Origin: Lunatimonas salinarum
Lineage (GTDB): Bacteria > Bacteroidota > Bacteroidia > Cytophagales > Cyclobacteriaceae
DNA: 64,000 bases
Assembly: GCF_017811155.1 (NCBI RefSeq)
Contig: NZ_JACVCV010000003.1
Coordinates: 248,001 to 312,000, forward strand
Direction of reading: 5' to 3'
This document shows, piece by piece, positions 36,394 through 45,544 of this stretch. Every line of letters starts with the position of its first letter. Position 1 is the stretch's first letter. The notes below the pieces were generated by a model, which saw nothing but the letters and a program-made list of their open reading frames with translations, was not told where the DNA came from and did not search any database. The translations under genes and the position numbers were made by a program.

Positions 36394-37667
36394 TTTTTAT
36401 TCGGGAGATTCCAGCGAACGCGGGCCACAAATACGCTGCCATCACTACCGTACTTATCTACGCCCTCGGGCTGCATCCATTCGGAAACCGTCACCCAAGT
36501 CTCCTCTGGACTGATTTCCGTCACCCCAAAGTTACCTAACCGGGCACCACGCTCTGGCACCAAAATTCGCTCCGTCTCCCGTATGATGACCATCCGATCC
36601 GGATCCACCTGCCCCATGAAGAGGGGCGCCCGGTGACGAAAAACATGGTCATTATTGGCTCCCCGACGGGTATAAACCAAAAACAAACCTTCGCTATGGG
36701 TCACCCAATGTTGTTGGGTATTGTAGTTTCCGAGCTCTTGCCCGTCATCAAAACGCCAGGGCTGAATGGGTTCGAAGTCCACTCCATTGGTACTTCTGCT
36801 CACATATCCTTGTATATCGTTTCGGATCGTAAGGAAATACTTTCCTCCAAAAAACGTCAACGAGGGCTCGTGAAGACCGCGGCTTTGATCCGGCACGGAC
36901 AGCTCGTTGCCATGTGCCAAGTAAATAAGTTCGGAACCATCAAAACGGCACTTGGCCACCGTCACCCGGGAATTTTCGCCAGGTGGTGAAAAATAAATCG
37001 GCAAGAGAATAGATCCATCAGGCAGGTCGTAGCGCTGAACGCATCCTGCCCCGGCATTTTGGAAGGCCGGATTATCCGGCATCTTCAGCTTTTCCCAAAC
37101 CGACCAACGGTTGGCCAACGGATCATACACCGAATAGGCCGTATCCCTAGGTCTGGGAGAACTCACTTTCCAGTCAGTAGTATAAGCAATCGTGTGGCCT
37201 GTACCCAGCAGCTTACCGGACTTGGCGTGCCACGTGGGCCAAAAGTCACTGGCAGCGACCGGACGCTGTTCCCCTGCTATCAGCTCCATGCGGGGTGCCA
37301 AGGGTTCGGACAGTGCTGGCTCCGTCCAGGTTTTTCCCAAATCGTCGCTATACATCGTATACATTCCCTTAAACACATCACTGCCACCGAGCTCTAAGGT
37401 GTTCAGCGTCATGACAATCCGGGGCTGACTTCCTTTTCCCGCTCCGGGAATCAGTCCCGCACGGGGATGCACCCAGCACCTCTCTCCGTCAAACAGTCGA
37501 GTGGGTACCTCCAACCGGGTAGTGTAATCGAGATCTTGCTTTCGTCCAAACAGTCCCCCATTTCTACAGGATGAGAGCGCAAAAGGAGAAAGAGTCAACA
37601 GACTTACACTACCTATCAGGGAACTTTTCAGAAATGATCGTCGGTGAGAATCGGACATCGTTTTCAT
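36372..37667 (-). CDS. Tat-exported BNR-repeat (sialidase-like) hydrolase
   Basis: A 431-residue beta-propeller protein. The N-terminus has a twin-arginine signal (HRRSFLKSSLIGSVSLLTL) followed by a Cys (ALSSC), so it is exported folded and perhaps lipid-modified. An Asp-box reads YSDDLGKTWTEP; further propeller repeats are less clear. Such proteins are annotated as exo-alpha-sialidases, but the sialidase Arg triad cannot be confirmed here. The C-terminal residues NDICCAK come from a direct repeat, so the natural end may have been replaced. It is the last gene of the operon beginning at 47837. Confidence 0.8.
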   Translation of the reverse strand: MKTMSDSHRRSFLKSSLIGSVSLLTLSPFALSSCRNGGLFGRKQDLDYTTRLEVPTRLFDGERCWVHPRAGLIPGAGKGSQPRIVMTLNTLELGGSDVFKGMYTMYSDDLGKTWTEPALSEPLAPRMELIAGEQRPVAASDFWPTWHAKSGKLLGTGHTIAYTTDWKVSSPRPRDTAYSVYDPLANRWSVWEKLKMPDNPAFQNAGAGCVQRYDLPDGSILLPIYFSPPGENSRVTVAKCRFDGSELIYLAHGNELSVPDQSRGLHEPSLTFFGGKYFLTIRNDIQGYVSRSTNGVDFEPIQPWRFDDGQELGNYNTQQHWVTHSEGLFLVYTRRGANNDHVFRHRAPLFMGQVDPDRMVIIRETERILVPERGARLGNFGVTEISPEETWVTVSEWMQPEGVDKYGSDGSVFVARVRWNLPNKNDICCAK

Positions 37668-37781
37668 AGGGGCTTGCTTTTAACCACATTCAATGTAAGA
37701 AATTATCGGGTAAGCGGAAGGACAAAAGCCACCTTAGGCAACTAATCTTCCGGAGGAATTGGAAATTGTAGGAAGCCCTTT

Positions 37782-40106
37782 TCAAATAAGTCGGGCAAAC
37801 CCGCTCTTTGCCACTTCCCCCCTTAACAGGCGATGCGCCTCCCCGGCTCGTATGGCACTAGCCATTATTCCGAACATCTCACCCACTGCTGCGGTGTATC
37901 GACTCAGCACTCCTTCTGTATGCGCCAAGGTGGGATAGAAGGCTGTGCCTGCCAAAAACCCCCGCTGCAGCATTTGCTGGGTGAAGATGGTCCGAAGCAT
38001 CTCGGCCTCGGGGTAGTCGAAGCTCAGGGTGGCCAAACTCGGGAAGCCGCCCACCTTAACTCGCAAGCCCAATTGCTCGGCATGGCTTAGCCAAGCCTGC
38101 TGCACCTGCATCCCGACCATACGTACATGGCCTGGGACATCGGTTTCCCGCATGGCCTGCAATACCGCCAGCGCAGCTACCGGCCCCAAACTCTCAGTCC
38201 AATAGGTACTGCTGATAAATGAAACGTGAGCCCCATCCATAGCCTCCCGGCTTCCAATGATGGCCCCTATCGGATAGCCATTGCCCAATGCCTTCGCAAA
38301 CACAGCCATATCAGGCTGCACGGCATACCGCAAATGGGCACCGCCAAAATGCAAACGCCAGCCCACCGTAATCTCATCGAATACCAACAAACAGCCCCTT
38401 CGACGGGTCTCTAAGCGAATTTCTTCTAAAAACCCCGGGTTCGGATCGGATCCCCTGCATGGCTCCATCACCACCGCCGCCAAGGAATCTCCGTATCGCT
38501 CCATCAACTTCCTAAATCCCTCTAGGTCATTGTAACGAAAAGTCAGTGCCGTATCGCGGAGCTCTACCGGAACGCCCGCGGGCTCCAGACCAGCGAGTAG
38601 GTGCCCTTTTAAGGCGTCATTATCTCCCAGGTTAGCAGCTAAATACCAGTCCTGCCAACCGTGATACCCACAAACAGCCACTTTAGAACGACCGGTTGTC
38701 GCCCTAGCAATACGTACCGCTACGGCACATGCCTCTCCGCCCCCTCTGACAAAACGAACCTGCTCTGCCCAGGGATGAATGTCACATAATTCATCCGCCA
38801 ACTCGACCTCTTCAGGAGGATTTAAGGAAGACATAGAACCCAACCAGACCCGCCTGCTTACCGCCCGATTGACCGAATCATGGGCATAGCCCAACAGGCA
38901 GGATCCAACGGCGTTGGTGGAGAAGTCTTCGTACCGGTTCCCATCCAGGTCCCATACAGAGCAACCTTTGGCCCGGCTAAAATAAGGGGGCCAATGGTTC
39001 GGCGCCAAATTCTCAGGCCGCTTCGAGAGCAGTTGTACCCCTCCGGGTATCCGTTGTTTCGCTTGCGTATAAAGAGCCTGACCATAGGAAGTGGATATGG
39101 GGTTCCTATCGAGCATCCGCATCGCATTGTCAAAAAAAATCCCGGAAATATCGCACTCCGAGAGATCCATGCGGCTACAGGCTTGGCGAAGCGCCCTCAA
39201 AGACTCAATGCCAACCAATATCGGATTTCCGTGGGCACGGCTCCAGCTACAGGATTGGGAATCCATCCAAAAAAAACCATCCCCAAGGGTGACAGATCTA
39301 CCTCGCAGGGAAGAAACGGGAAAATCACTGCCCCAAAGAAGCTTTTGCGAACCAAAATACTCGATCACAGACTCCATAGGTCCTGATTCGCACACACCGG
39401 ACATATCAAACCATACGTTTTCAAGGTCGCTTATCGCACTCATGCCGGCTGCATGGTGTGCGTGAAAGGAACGCCCGGTATGCGCCAGTACCAGCCTCAT
39501 CCCAGGATATTCGGTGCACATACGTCGGATTTCATCGATGTTCAACCGATCCATTAGGGCATCGTCCTTTACAATATGCATCATGACCACCGCCTGTTTT
39601 TCATCCGCCCACTTCCACCAGTGTTCTGGGAAAAAACCGGAAATCGAACTCTGAGGAGTCGGCTTCTCCCTGCTGTACACATGGTAAGGCTTCAATCCGA
39701 CCACCTGTGGATGAGAAAGTACCTCAGCCAAATCCTCGGGCATCAGGTCAGGCGTCACCAATGCAAGTCCCCGGGATACCGGATGTTGGTCCAGTTGGCT
39801 CATCAAGTAGGCATTGGACGCCAAAATCGCCGCATGAGGTAAGGGGGCAGGAAAAAACAGTCCCCCGACGAGTTTGGATGTTGGAAACAAGGGGGAAACA
39901 TGCTCGTGCCAAGAAAGAATCGACGCCTCTTGGCCACCTCCCGTCCATAAACTGGCATCGGCGTCCGACAAGCCCAAATCCGCTACCCGATATATATGCG
40001 CATGAGCGTCGAAAACCCTGTCAGGCAGAAAATCCTGCAGACCGGAAATGATCCGCTTATCCACTTCCGAATATTCCCATTTATAGGGATTACTTTTTGA
40101 CTGCAT
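37782..40106 (-). CDS. Amidohydrolase-class III aminotransferase fusion
   Basis: A 774-residue cytoplasmic two-domain enzyme. Residues about 25-325 form an amidohydrolase-2 TIM barrel: HxH motif in VFDAHAHIY, VVGLKPYH, MMHIV, LVLAHTGRS and the Asp of LLWGSDFP. Residues about 345-770 form a PLP-dependent class III aminotransferase like glutamate-1-semialdehyde aminomutase. It shows VWDLDGNRYEDF, CGYHGWQDWY, LVFDEITVGWRLHFGG and the PLP Lys605 in VFAKALGNGYPIGA. Both active sites look complete. A separate aminotransferase of the same family is encoded at 45541. The fusion suggests that hydrolysis (or decarboxylation) and amino transfer are consecutive steps. The substrate is unknown. Confidence 0.92.
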   Translation of the reverse strand: MQSKSNPYKWEYSEVDKRIISGLQDFLPDRVFDAHAHIYRVADLGLSDADASLWTGGGQEASILSWHEHVSPLFPTSKLVGGLFFPAPLPHAAILASNAYLMSQLDQHPVSRGLALVTPDLMPEDLAEVLSHPQVVGLKPYHVYSREKPTPQSSISGFFPEHWWKWADEKQAVVMMHIVKDDALMDRLNIDEIRRMCTEYPGMRLVLAHTGRSFHAHHAAGMSAISDLENVWFDMSGVCESGPMESVIEYFGSQKLLWGSDFPVSSLRGRSVTLGDGFFWMDSQSCSWSRAHGNPILVGIESLRALRQACSRMDLSECDISGIFFDNAMRMLDRNPISTSYGQALYTQAKQRIPGGVQLLSKRPENLAPNHWPPYFSRAKGCSVWDLDGNRYEDFSTNAVGSCLLGYAHDSVNRAVSRRVWLGSMSSLNPPEEVELADELCDIHPWAEQVRFVRGGGEACAVAVRIARATTGRSKVAVCGYHGWQDWYLAANLGDNDALKGHLLAGLEPAGVPVELRDTALTFRYNDLEGFRKLMERYGDSLAAVVMEPCRGSDPNPGFLEEIRLETRRRGCLLVFDEITVGWRLHFGGAHLRYAVQPDMAVFAKALGNGYPIGAIIGSREAMDGAHVSFISSTYWTESLGPVAALAVLQAMRETDVPGHVRMVGMQVQQAWLSHAEQLGLRVKVGGFPSLATLSFDYPEAEMLRTIFTQQMLQRGFLAGTAFYPTLAHTEGVLSRYTAAVGEMFGIMASAIRAGEAHRLLRGEVAKSGFARLI

Positions 40107-40127
40107 GTTCTTGTCAATGGTTTTTTA

Positions 40128-41243
40128 TTACAATGAAATATGAACATAACTGATTTCCGTGCTGTCAGTATGTTCGCCCGCGTAAAAATAGGCAAGCACA
40201 TCTGAGCCTCCCAAAAAAAGCAGCTGGGGATGCCCCACCGAAAACTTAGCCATTTCCGCCCAAGCCTCATTCATGCTGACATACCGTGAGTCCTGCTTTG
40301 CTAAATCAGCCTGATACACATCTCCTACCTTCTTGAAAGGACTTTCCAAGTTGTCCTTAATCCACAAGCTGATCACCGGCACAATGGACCTGTCAATGCA
40401 GATAAGTACAATACGCCCATCCTCTAACTGCACCGGTCTTCCAGGCTGACCATAAATGCCTGTGTCCCTCGGAAAGCGCCAACTTACCCCTCCATCATGG
40501 CTAATCGCCTCATGAACGTTCAGGTATTCGTTTCTTTTGCCATCCAAGGTCCAAAAGTAATTTACCAGCGTCCTGCCATCTTGTAGTACATTGGGGCGCT
40601 GATCCCAAAAATACCAGTCCGGGTAGTTGGTAACCATGTGCGTCTCCGGCCAAGTGATACATCCATCCACCGACCTCAACATGGCCGAACGGTGAACCCA
40701 CTTCGCGGGATCTCCCTTGTATTTATTGATTTCCAACTGACACAGCAAACTACCGTCTCCCAATCGAATGGGCGGTCCGGTAAGGGGGGCAGGGCCGCCC
40801 AACCCAGTTGTATCTATCAGCTGCGGAGCGGACCAGTGCGCACCGGAATCCTCACTTATACTCCAGAAAATACGGGTATCCTTCAGGCTTTCGTCTGTGG
40901 GATCATAAAATGGCGCCTCAGGATCGGATTCATCTACCCAGTTAATCACCAACAGTACCCGTGAACCTCCTAGTGCCAGAAAGTAAACCGATATTGCCTG
41001 ACCAACCCTCCCGGATACTTCAGGCAACTCAACGGGCACAAAGGCCGGCACCCAAGATGTGCCCTGATCGTCTGACCATGTCATCCATACCGACTTGTAC
41101 CGGGCATCGGCCTTTTTCTCAGAAGCTTTGAAACCTGCCAGCCAGCGGCCAGAGGGCAAGACCTCAAAGGCCGGAAAGGTTTTACTTTTCAGGGCATCTC
41201 CTCCCGGAATACCGCCTACAGTCCCACGGTTGATGATCTTCAT
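40128..41243 (-). CDS. Cytoplasmic BNR-repeat (sialidase-like) protein
   Basis: A 371-residue beta-propeller protein with several Asp-box-like motifs: TWSDDQGTSWVP, SISEDSGAHWSAP, SVDGCITWPE and SHDGGVSWRF. It begins MKIINRGTVGGIPGGDALKSK with no signal peptide, so it appears to stay in the cytoplasm, unlike the exported propellers in this window. It lies 10 bases after the symporter gene and 21 bases before the fusion gene. This suggests that a glycosidic bond is cleaved after uptake. True sialidase activity is not established. Confidence 0.82.
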   Translation of the reverse strand: MKIINRGTVGGIPGGDALKSKTFPAFEVLPSGRWLAGFKASEKKADARYKSVWMTWSDDQGTSWVPAFVPVELPEVSGRVGQAISVYFLALGGSRVLLVINWVDESDPEAPFYDPTDESLKDTRIFWSISEDSGAHWSAPQLIDTTGLGGPAPLTGPPIRLGDGSLLCQLEINKYKGDPAKWVHRSAMLRSVDGCITWPETHMVTNYPDWYFWDQRPNVLQDGRTLVNYFWTLDGKRNEYLNVHEAISHDGGVSWRFPRDTGIYGQPGRPVQLEDGRIVLICIDRSIVPVISLWIKDNLESPFKKVGDVYQADLAKQDSRYVSMNEAWAEMAKFSVGHPQLLFLGGSDVLAYFYAGEHTDSTEISYVHISL

Positions 41244-41253
41244 GGCTATTGGG

Positions 41254-43770
41254 TTAGATAACCTTTTCCTTTATTATGGCCGCAGCGCGCACCCGTTTTT
41301 TCATTGTTTCCGGATTGCCCAGTATACGGTGATCCACCCAGCTGAGCAGGGTGCCCACCAAGATGCCCACGAATAGCGAAACCGGCATGATATACAATAC
41401 TTCTATTCCAAATACCTTGTAGAACGCAACGGCAATGGCAATTGCCACACTGGATATCCCACCCCAAAACGTGCCTTTGGCAGTGGCAAAAGGAACAAAT
41501 AGGGCCAGAAAAAACAACACAAACAGGGGCGAAACAAAGAGGTTGACCACCTTAACTATCACATCATACAGATTACCTTCCACGCGGCTGATACCCAAAC
41601 TCAATCCTAGTGCCAGCACACCCACAAACAGGGAAAGTTTTTGTATGGACTTGAGTTGATTTTTGGGGGCCGTGTACCTCTTGGAAAAACGCTTCAATAA
41701 ATCCTCCGATATCACCGAGGAGGTGGAATTGAGTCCGGAAGAAAGGCTGGACATGGCTGCCGCGAGTATGCCTGCCGCCACCAGACCGGAAATACCCACC
41801 GGTAATCCCACCAAAATAAACTTTGGGAATAACTGGTCTGCATGGGAGGTCAGGGTCTCTCCGGGCGCCAAGTACCTGGGAAAAGCCGTAAAATAGGCCA
41901 TCACAGCCAGCCCCACCAAACCGAGCAGGATCTGCACCACGAACGTGGTCATCAAAGACACCCCGAAGGTACGCCTAGCGGTATGAATGTTTTCCGTGGC
42001 CAAAAACCGCTGTATGGACATCTGATCAGAGCCCGAGGAAGCGAGGTACCAGACGAAGGTCGTCAACAGGGCATTGCCAATGGTGAGCCGCTCTCGGGCA
42101 TCAAAGCCCCATTTGAACTCACCCCAATAGGGAATCCATTCCGTTGGAATCCAAGCGCTAAAGGAACCAAAGTGCCAGCTTACCACTGCCAGCGTAAGCA
42201 AGGCTCCTCCTATCAATACGCCTGACTGAATAACATCTGTAAAAACTACCGCCTTTAGGCCACCCATCGTCGTATATACGACTGTTATACCCATCAACAA
42301 TACGCTGATCAGCAGGGTGTAGGCTGGATCAAAGCCAAAAATTGACAAAATTGCCGTGTTGACGGTGATGAAAATAATTGTGCCCATCCACAAAAACCGG
42401 AGAGACAAAAAGAAAAAGGTCGCCAACAGCCGGATACTCACGCCTAGATTGATCTCCAGGATTTCATATGCACTGGTCACACGAAGTTTCATGAACTTTG
42501 GAATCAAAAACCAGCCCACCACATAATACACCAAGGGAAACACCAGCACACCCGAAAAAATGACGGGACCGTACTTGATCATCTCCCCAGGATAGGAAAG
42601 GTAACTCAACGAACTGAGTAGGGTGGCAAACAGCGAAAGACCGACGGCGATGGGATTCATCTTCCCACCTCCCAGGTAATAGTCTTGGGCGTTTTTGTTT
42701 CGGCGGGAAAAAAAGTAACCTATTCCCAGCATACCCGATAAATACATGACGATCACCATCCAATCGCCCCAGGCAAGGGAGTAGGGCTGCTTCCTATCTA
42801 GCTGAAGGATGGCATAGGCTGCCGTGGCACGTACATCGGCATTATCAGGAGAATTCACCGAAGCCTCCTTGGTTTCACCTGGTATCAAAATCGGGTTTTC
42901 TCCATCAAACAGCCGCTTCATGAGCGGAAGATCCTCCTCATTGCCAGCGATGGACAACGCCATCAATAATTCCATCCGTTCCCCTTTTCGAGGTGAAAGC
43001 TCCAGTTCCAGTAGAGACTTTTTGATTTGGGAGAAAAGCGGGCTTTCCCGATAGGAATCTGGCGCATTGACATAGGCCGCTGAAAGGAGGTACACCCGGG
43101 AAAGATCCCCATCCCGCGTTTCCATTGCCGTGGATGCCAATGACTCCCATTGGTCTGGGGAAATATTTCGCTCATTTCTCAGTGCAAAGGCAGCCTGCAT
43201 CCTCGGCAAGTCCTCTACCACATTATCCAGCACAAGATCCAACAAAGATGGCTCGGAGGGAGATTGCAGGGATCCCTGAAGTGTGCTCCAAAGGGTATAA
43301 ACGTAAAGCGAATTAATGGGGCCCGCCAACACTTCCTTTGTTTCCTCAGGGGCCAGGTCGCTTAAGGAAATTCCCAACTTAGCGGCGGTTTCCGCAGCGT
43401 GAATGCGGTCTTCCCCCAAAGGATCCCGAAAGGCTTCCACTACTTTTTGTCCGTAAAAATCCCGTTCCTCCGGAGATGCCTGAGCCAATACACGCCAGAT
43501 CCCCACACGATATTGGGGCAATTCCTCTAAACGGACCTTTTCAGCCAAATAGGTCTCCCGAACACCTTCTCCGTAGCCTGCCCATATTTTGTATTCTGCC
43601 GCGTGGACCTTTACCCATGATTCCTGTTCCCGCATCACCTCATCCAGCACTTCAACGGCCTGCTCCCTAAGTGCATCCGAAACGGGCGAATCCTCGTGTG
43701 TGCCGCAGGCACCCAACATCAAAAGTAACCCCAACGCCAGGAACAGACAGGATACGGGGAATTGTCTCAT
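41254..43770 (-). CDS. Sodium:solute symporter with N-terminal periplasmic helical domain
   Basis: An 838-residue inner membrane protein. It starts with a lipoprotein-type signal (LALGLLLMLGAC, Cys22). An alpha-helical HEAT-like region of about 300 residues follows (RIHAAETAAKLGISLSDL, DVRATAAYAILQL). From about residue 330 it becomes a sodium:solute symporter: FSRRNKNAQDYYLGGGKMNP, SLSYLSYPGEMIKYGP, GSDQMSIQRFLAT. The SSS family imports sugars, sialic acids and other solutes with Na+. The extra domain would face the periplasm and may dock a binding or hydrolytic partner. It overlaps the dioxygenase gene by 4 bases. Confidence 0.9.
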   Translation of the reverse strand: MRQFPVSCLFLALGLLLMLGACGTHEDSPVSDALREQAVEVLDEVMREQESWVKVHAAEYKIWAGYGEGVRETYLAEKVRLEELPQYRVGIWRVLAQASPEERDFYGQKVVEAFRDPLGEDRIHAAETAAKLGISLSDLAPEETKEVLAGPINSLYVYTLWSTLQGSLQSPSEPSLLDLVLDNVVEDLPRMQAAFALRNERNISPDQWESLASTAMETRDGDLSRVYLLSAAYVNAPDSYRESPLFSQIKKSLLELELSPRKGERMELLMALSIAGNEEDLPLMKRLFDGENPILIPGETKEASVNSPDNADVRATAAYAILQLDRKQPYSLAWGDWMVIVMYLSGMLGIGYFFSRRNKNAQDYYLGGGKMNPIAVGLSLFATLLSSLSYLSYPGEMIKYGPVIFSGVLVFPLVYYVVGWFLIPKFMKLRVTSAYEILEINLGVSIRLLATFFFLSLRFLWMGTIIFITVNTAILSIFGFDPAYTLLISVLLMGITVVYTTMGGLKAVVFTDVIQSGVLIGGALLTLAVVSWHFGSFSAWIPTEWIPYWGEFKWGFDARERLTIGNALLTTFVWYLASSGSDQMSIQRFLATENIHTARRTFGVSLMTTFVVQILLGLVGLAVMAYFTAFPRYLAPGETLTSHADQLFPKFILVGLPVGISGLVAAGILAAAMSSLSSGLNSTSSVISEDLLKRFSKRYTAPKNQLKSIQKLSLFVGVLALGLSLGISRVEGNLYDVIVKVVNLFVSPLFVLFFLALFVPFATAKGTFWGGISSVAIAIAVAFYKVFGIEVLYIMPVSLFVGILVGTLLSWVDHRILGNPETMKKRVRAAAIIKEKVI

Positions 43771-44507
43771 GGTCCGGTTTGGTTCAGTGCTTTCACATAA
43801 GCGGCTTTGGCGGCCACGTCCTCCGCCGCAGAAGCCCCAAAATAAATCAGTCCCATGGCTTTTCGAGTTCGGTCTTCACTGGTATTTGGACTGGCTCGGT
43901 GTATGGTCAATGCATGATGTACCAATAAATCACCGGGCTTGGTCTTGAAGAAAACCTCCTTTTCAGTGTCCGCTGGAATACCAAAATCAGGAATACCTTG
44001 GGAAAAACCCAGTGTATTGGTATAGGCATGATGCCGCATGCCTAACTTATGAGAACCTTTTACATAGCTCACCCACCCGTTTTCCGCGTCTACATCCTCC
44101 AAGGCCATCCACATGGTGACGGCACTCATTGGCTTCAACATAAAATAATAGCCATCTTGGTGGGGAGGCGTACCTTTGCCAACTTTTGGGGGTTTGTTGA
44201 AATACTCCACCGTCTTACCTATTACCTTTTCCTCCAAAAGTTCCTCTGCCAATTTGGTAAAGGTGCTGTTGAAAAGTACATCGGCAAAAAACGGATCGTA
44301 AGCGTGGAGATCCTGGAGCATCTTTAGGGTGCTGGCATCTCCCTTCACTTCATATTTAATATGCTCAGGAGGAAGAACCGCCGACTGATTCTTAATAAAA
44401 TGATCCAATCGCTCGCGGATTTCGGCGATTTGCTCGATAGTGAGGAATCCTGGAAGAAGAATAAATCCATCCCGCTCAAATGTAGTTTTTAACGTTTCTG
44501 TATCCAT
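43767..44507 (-). CDS. Phytanoyl-CoA dioxygenase-family protein
   Basis: A 246-residue Fe(II)/2-oxoglutarate-dependent oxygenase fold. The iron facial triad is likely His and Asp in PHQDGYYFMLKP, with the distal His in VHHALTIHRASPN. The following Arg in EDRTRKAMGLIYFG would bind 2-oxoglutarate. The family hydroxylates small molecules of many kinds, so the substrate is open. It is cytoplasmic and lies in the operon between the symporter gene (4-base overlap) and the second dehydrogenase-like gene (44-base gap). Confidence 0.9.
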   Translation of the reverse strand: MDTETLKTTFERDGFILLPGFLTIEQIAEIRERLDHFIKNQSAVLPPEHIKYEVKGDASTLKMLQDLHAYDPFFADVLFNSTFTKLAEELLEEKVIGKTVEYFNKPPKVGKGTPPHQDGYYFMLKPMSAVTMWMALEDVDAENGWVSYVKGSHKLGMRHHAYTNTLGFSQGIPDFGIPADTEKEVFFKTKPGDLLVHHALTIHRASPNTSEDRTRKAMGLIYFGASAAEDVAAKAAYVKALNQTGP

Positions 44508-44551
44508 GTCTTGAATAAGGTAATAGAACCTAAATTTCAGATCAATCCAGG

Positions 44552-45544
44552 TTAAAGGCTTCTATTTTTTTGTATGAATGACGTACTATCTTTCATTGAG
44601 TCTACTTCATCGTATTGGATGTCTCTCGGAAAAGGATACCTATCCATCAGTTGCCTTACTTTGTAAGCAAACGCAATCATCGCTTCCTCCTCTCTAACCA
44701 CAGCTCCCCGTTCATAGTGGTAAAACCCTTTGCCGGCTTCCATACCTGGGTTGGGATTTTCACTAAAAACCTCCTCAAAAAAAGAAGGCAGGGCTTTTCC
44801 TGTCGCCAACTCTTTGTTAAGATCCTCCATTACCAGACCATATACATTGGTGCCCATGAGATCCATGTATCGCAGGTTACCTGCAAAGGGCATGTAATAT
44901 CCCGCATCATTACGGCAGGCACGGTCGATATCTTCCGCACCTACATAGCCATGCTCGATTAAGAAAAACGCCTCCCTAACCATCGCTGCCAATAACCTGG
45001 ATCGAATGCTCCTCCCCCCATAAACCACATAGGGATCCTTTTTCCAGTAGCGTTCGATGAGGTAAACCAATGACCCTAAGAGCGAGGACGGCGTATCCGG
45101 TACCGCGATTACCTCTGAAAATAACGTCACTTGTGCCGGTCTTACCCAGTTCAACCCGATGACCCTATCCGGATGGGCACAACCATCCCGTAGCTCATCT
45201 AGCGAAAAACTCTCCGTATTCACCGCCAAAACGGCGCCTTCTGGGACGAGCTGACTGACAGCATGCAGGGATTGCTTTTTGGTAGGTAAGTCTTCAGGCG
45301 TTACCAAGATTACCAGATCAACCGGCGAAAGGGCACCAAGATCAGCAACCTGCTCTATTCGCCCACTGAGTTCTTCCACCGATGCCACAGATCGCCCGAC
45401 ATCGAATAAATCTGTAAGATCCACCTCAGCGGAGGACGATTCCAACACCTGAACCAGGTGTCCCGCCTGAAGAAGGCAACAGACGATCTCAGGAAGGAGA
45501 CGACCGGTTCCCACCACCGCCACATTTGGATAGGGTAAATTCAT
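44552..45544 (-). CDS. 3-hydroxyacyl-CoA dehydrogenase-like protein with degenerate active site
   Basis: A 330-residue protein with the two-domain fold of 3-hydroxyacyl-CoA dehydrogenase, L-gulonate dehydrogenase and carnitine dehydrogenase. Two key features are altered. The NAD loop reads VGTGRLLPEI (residues 11-20), lacking the third Gly. The catalytic His is replaced by Asn132 (IGLNWVRPAQVTLFSEV), while the Glu partner is kept (Glu144). The C-terminal helical domain is complete (ERYWKKDPYVVYGGRSIRSR, FRNDAGYYMP-type segment). Its paralogue two genes upstream has the normal residues. It overlaps the aminotransferase gene by 4 bases. Confidence 0.85.
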   Translation of the reverse strand: MNLPYPNVAVVGTGRLLPEIVCCLLQAGHLVQVLESSSAEVDLTDLFDVGRSVASVEELSGRIEQVADLGALSPVDLVILVTPEDLPTKKQSLHAVSQLVPEGAVLAVNTESFSLDELRDGCAHPDRVIGLNWVRPAQVTLFSEVIAVPDTPSSLLGSLVYLIERYWKKDPYVVYGGRSIRSRLLAAMVREAFFLIEHGYVGAEDIDRACRNDAGYYMPFAGNLRYMDLMGTNVYGLVMEDLNKELATGKALPSFFEEVFSENPNPGMEAGKGFYHYERGAVVREEEAMIAFAYKVRQLMDRYPFPRDIQYDEVDSMKDSTSFIQKNRSL

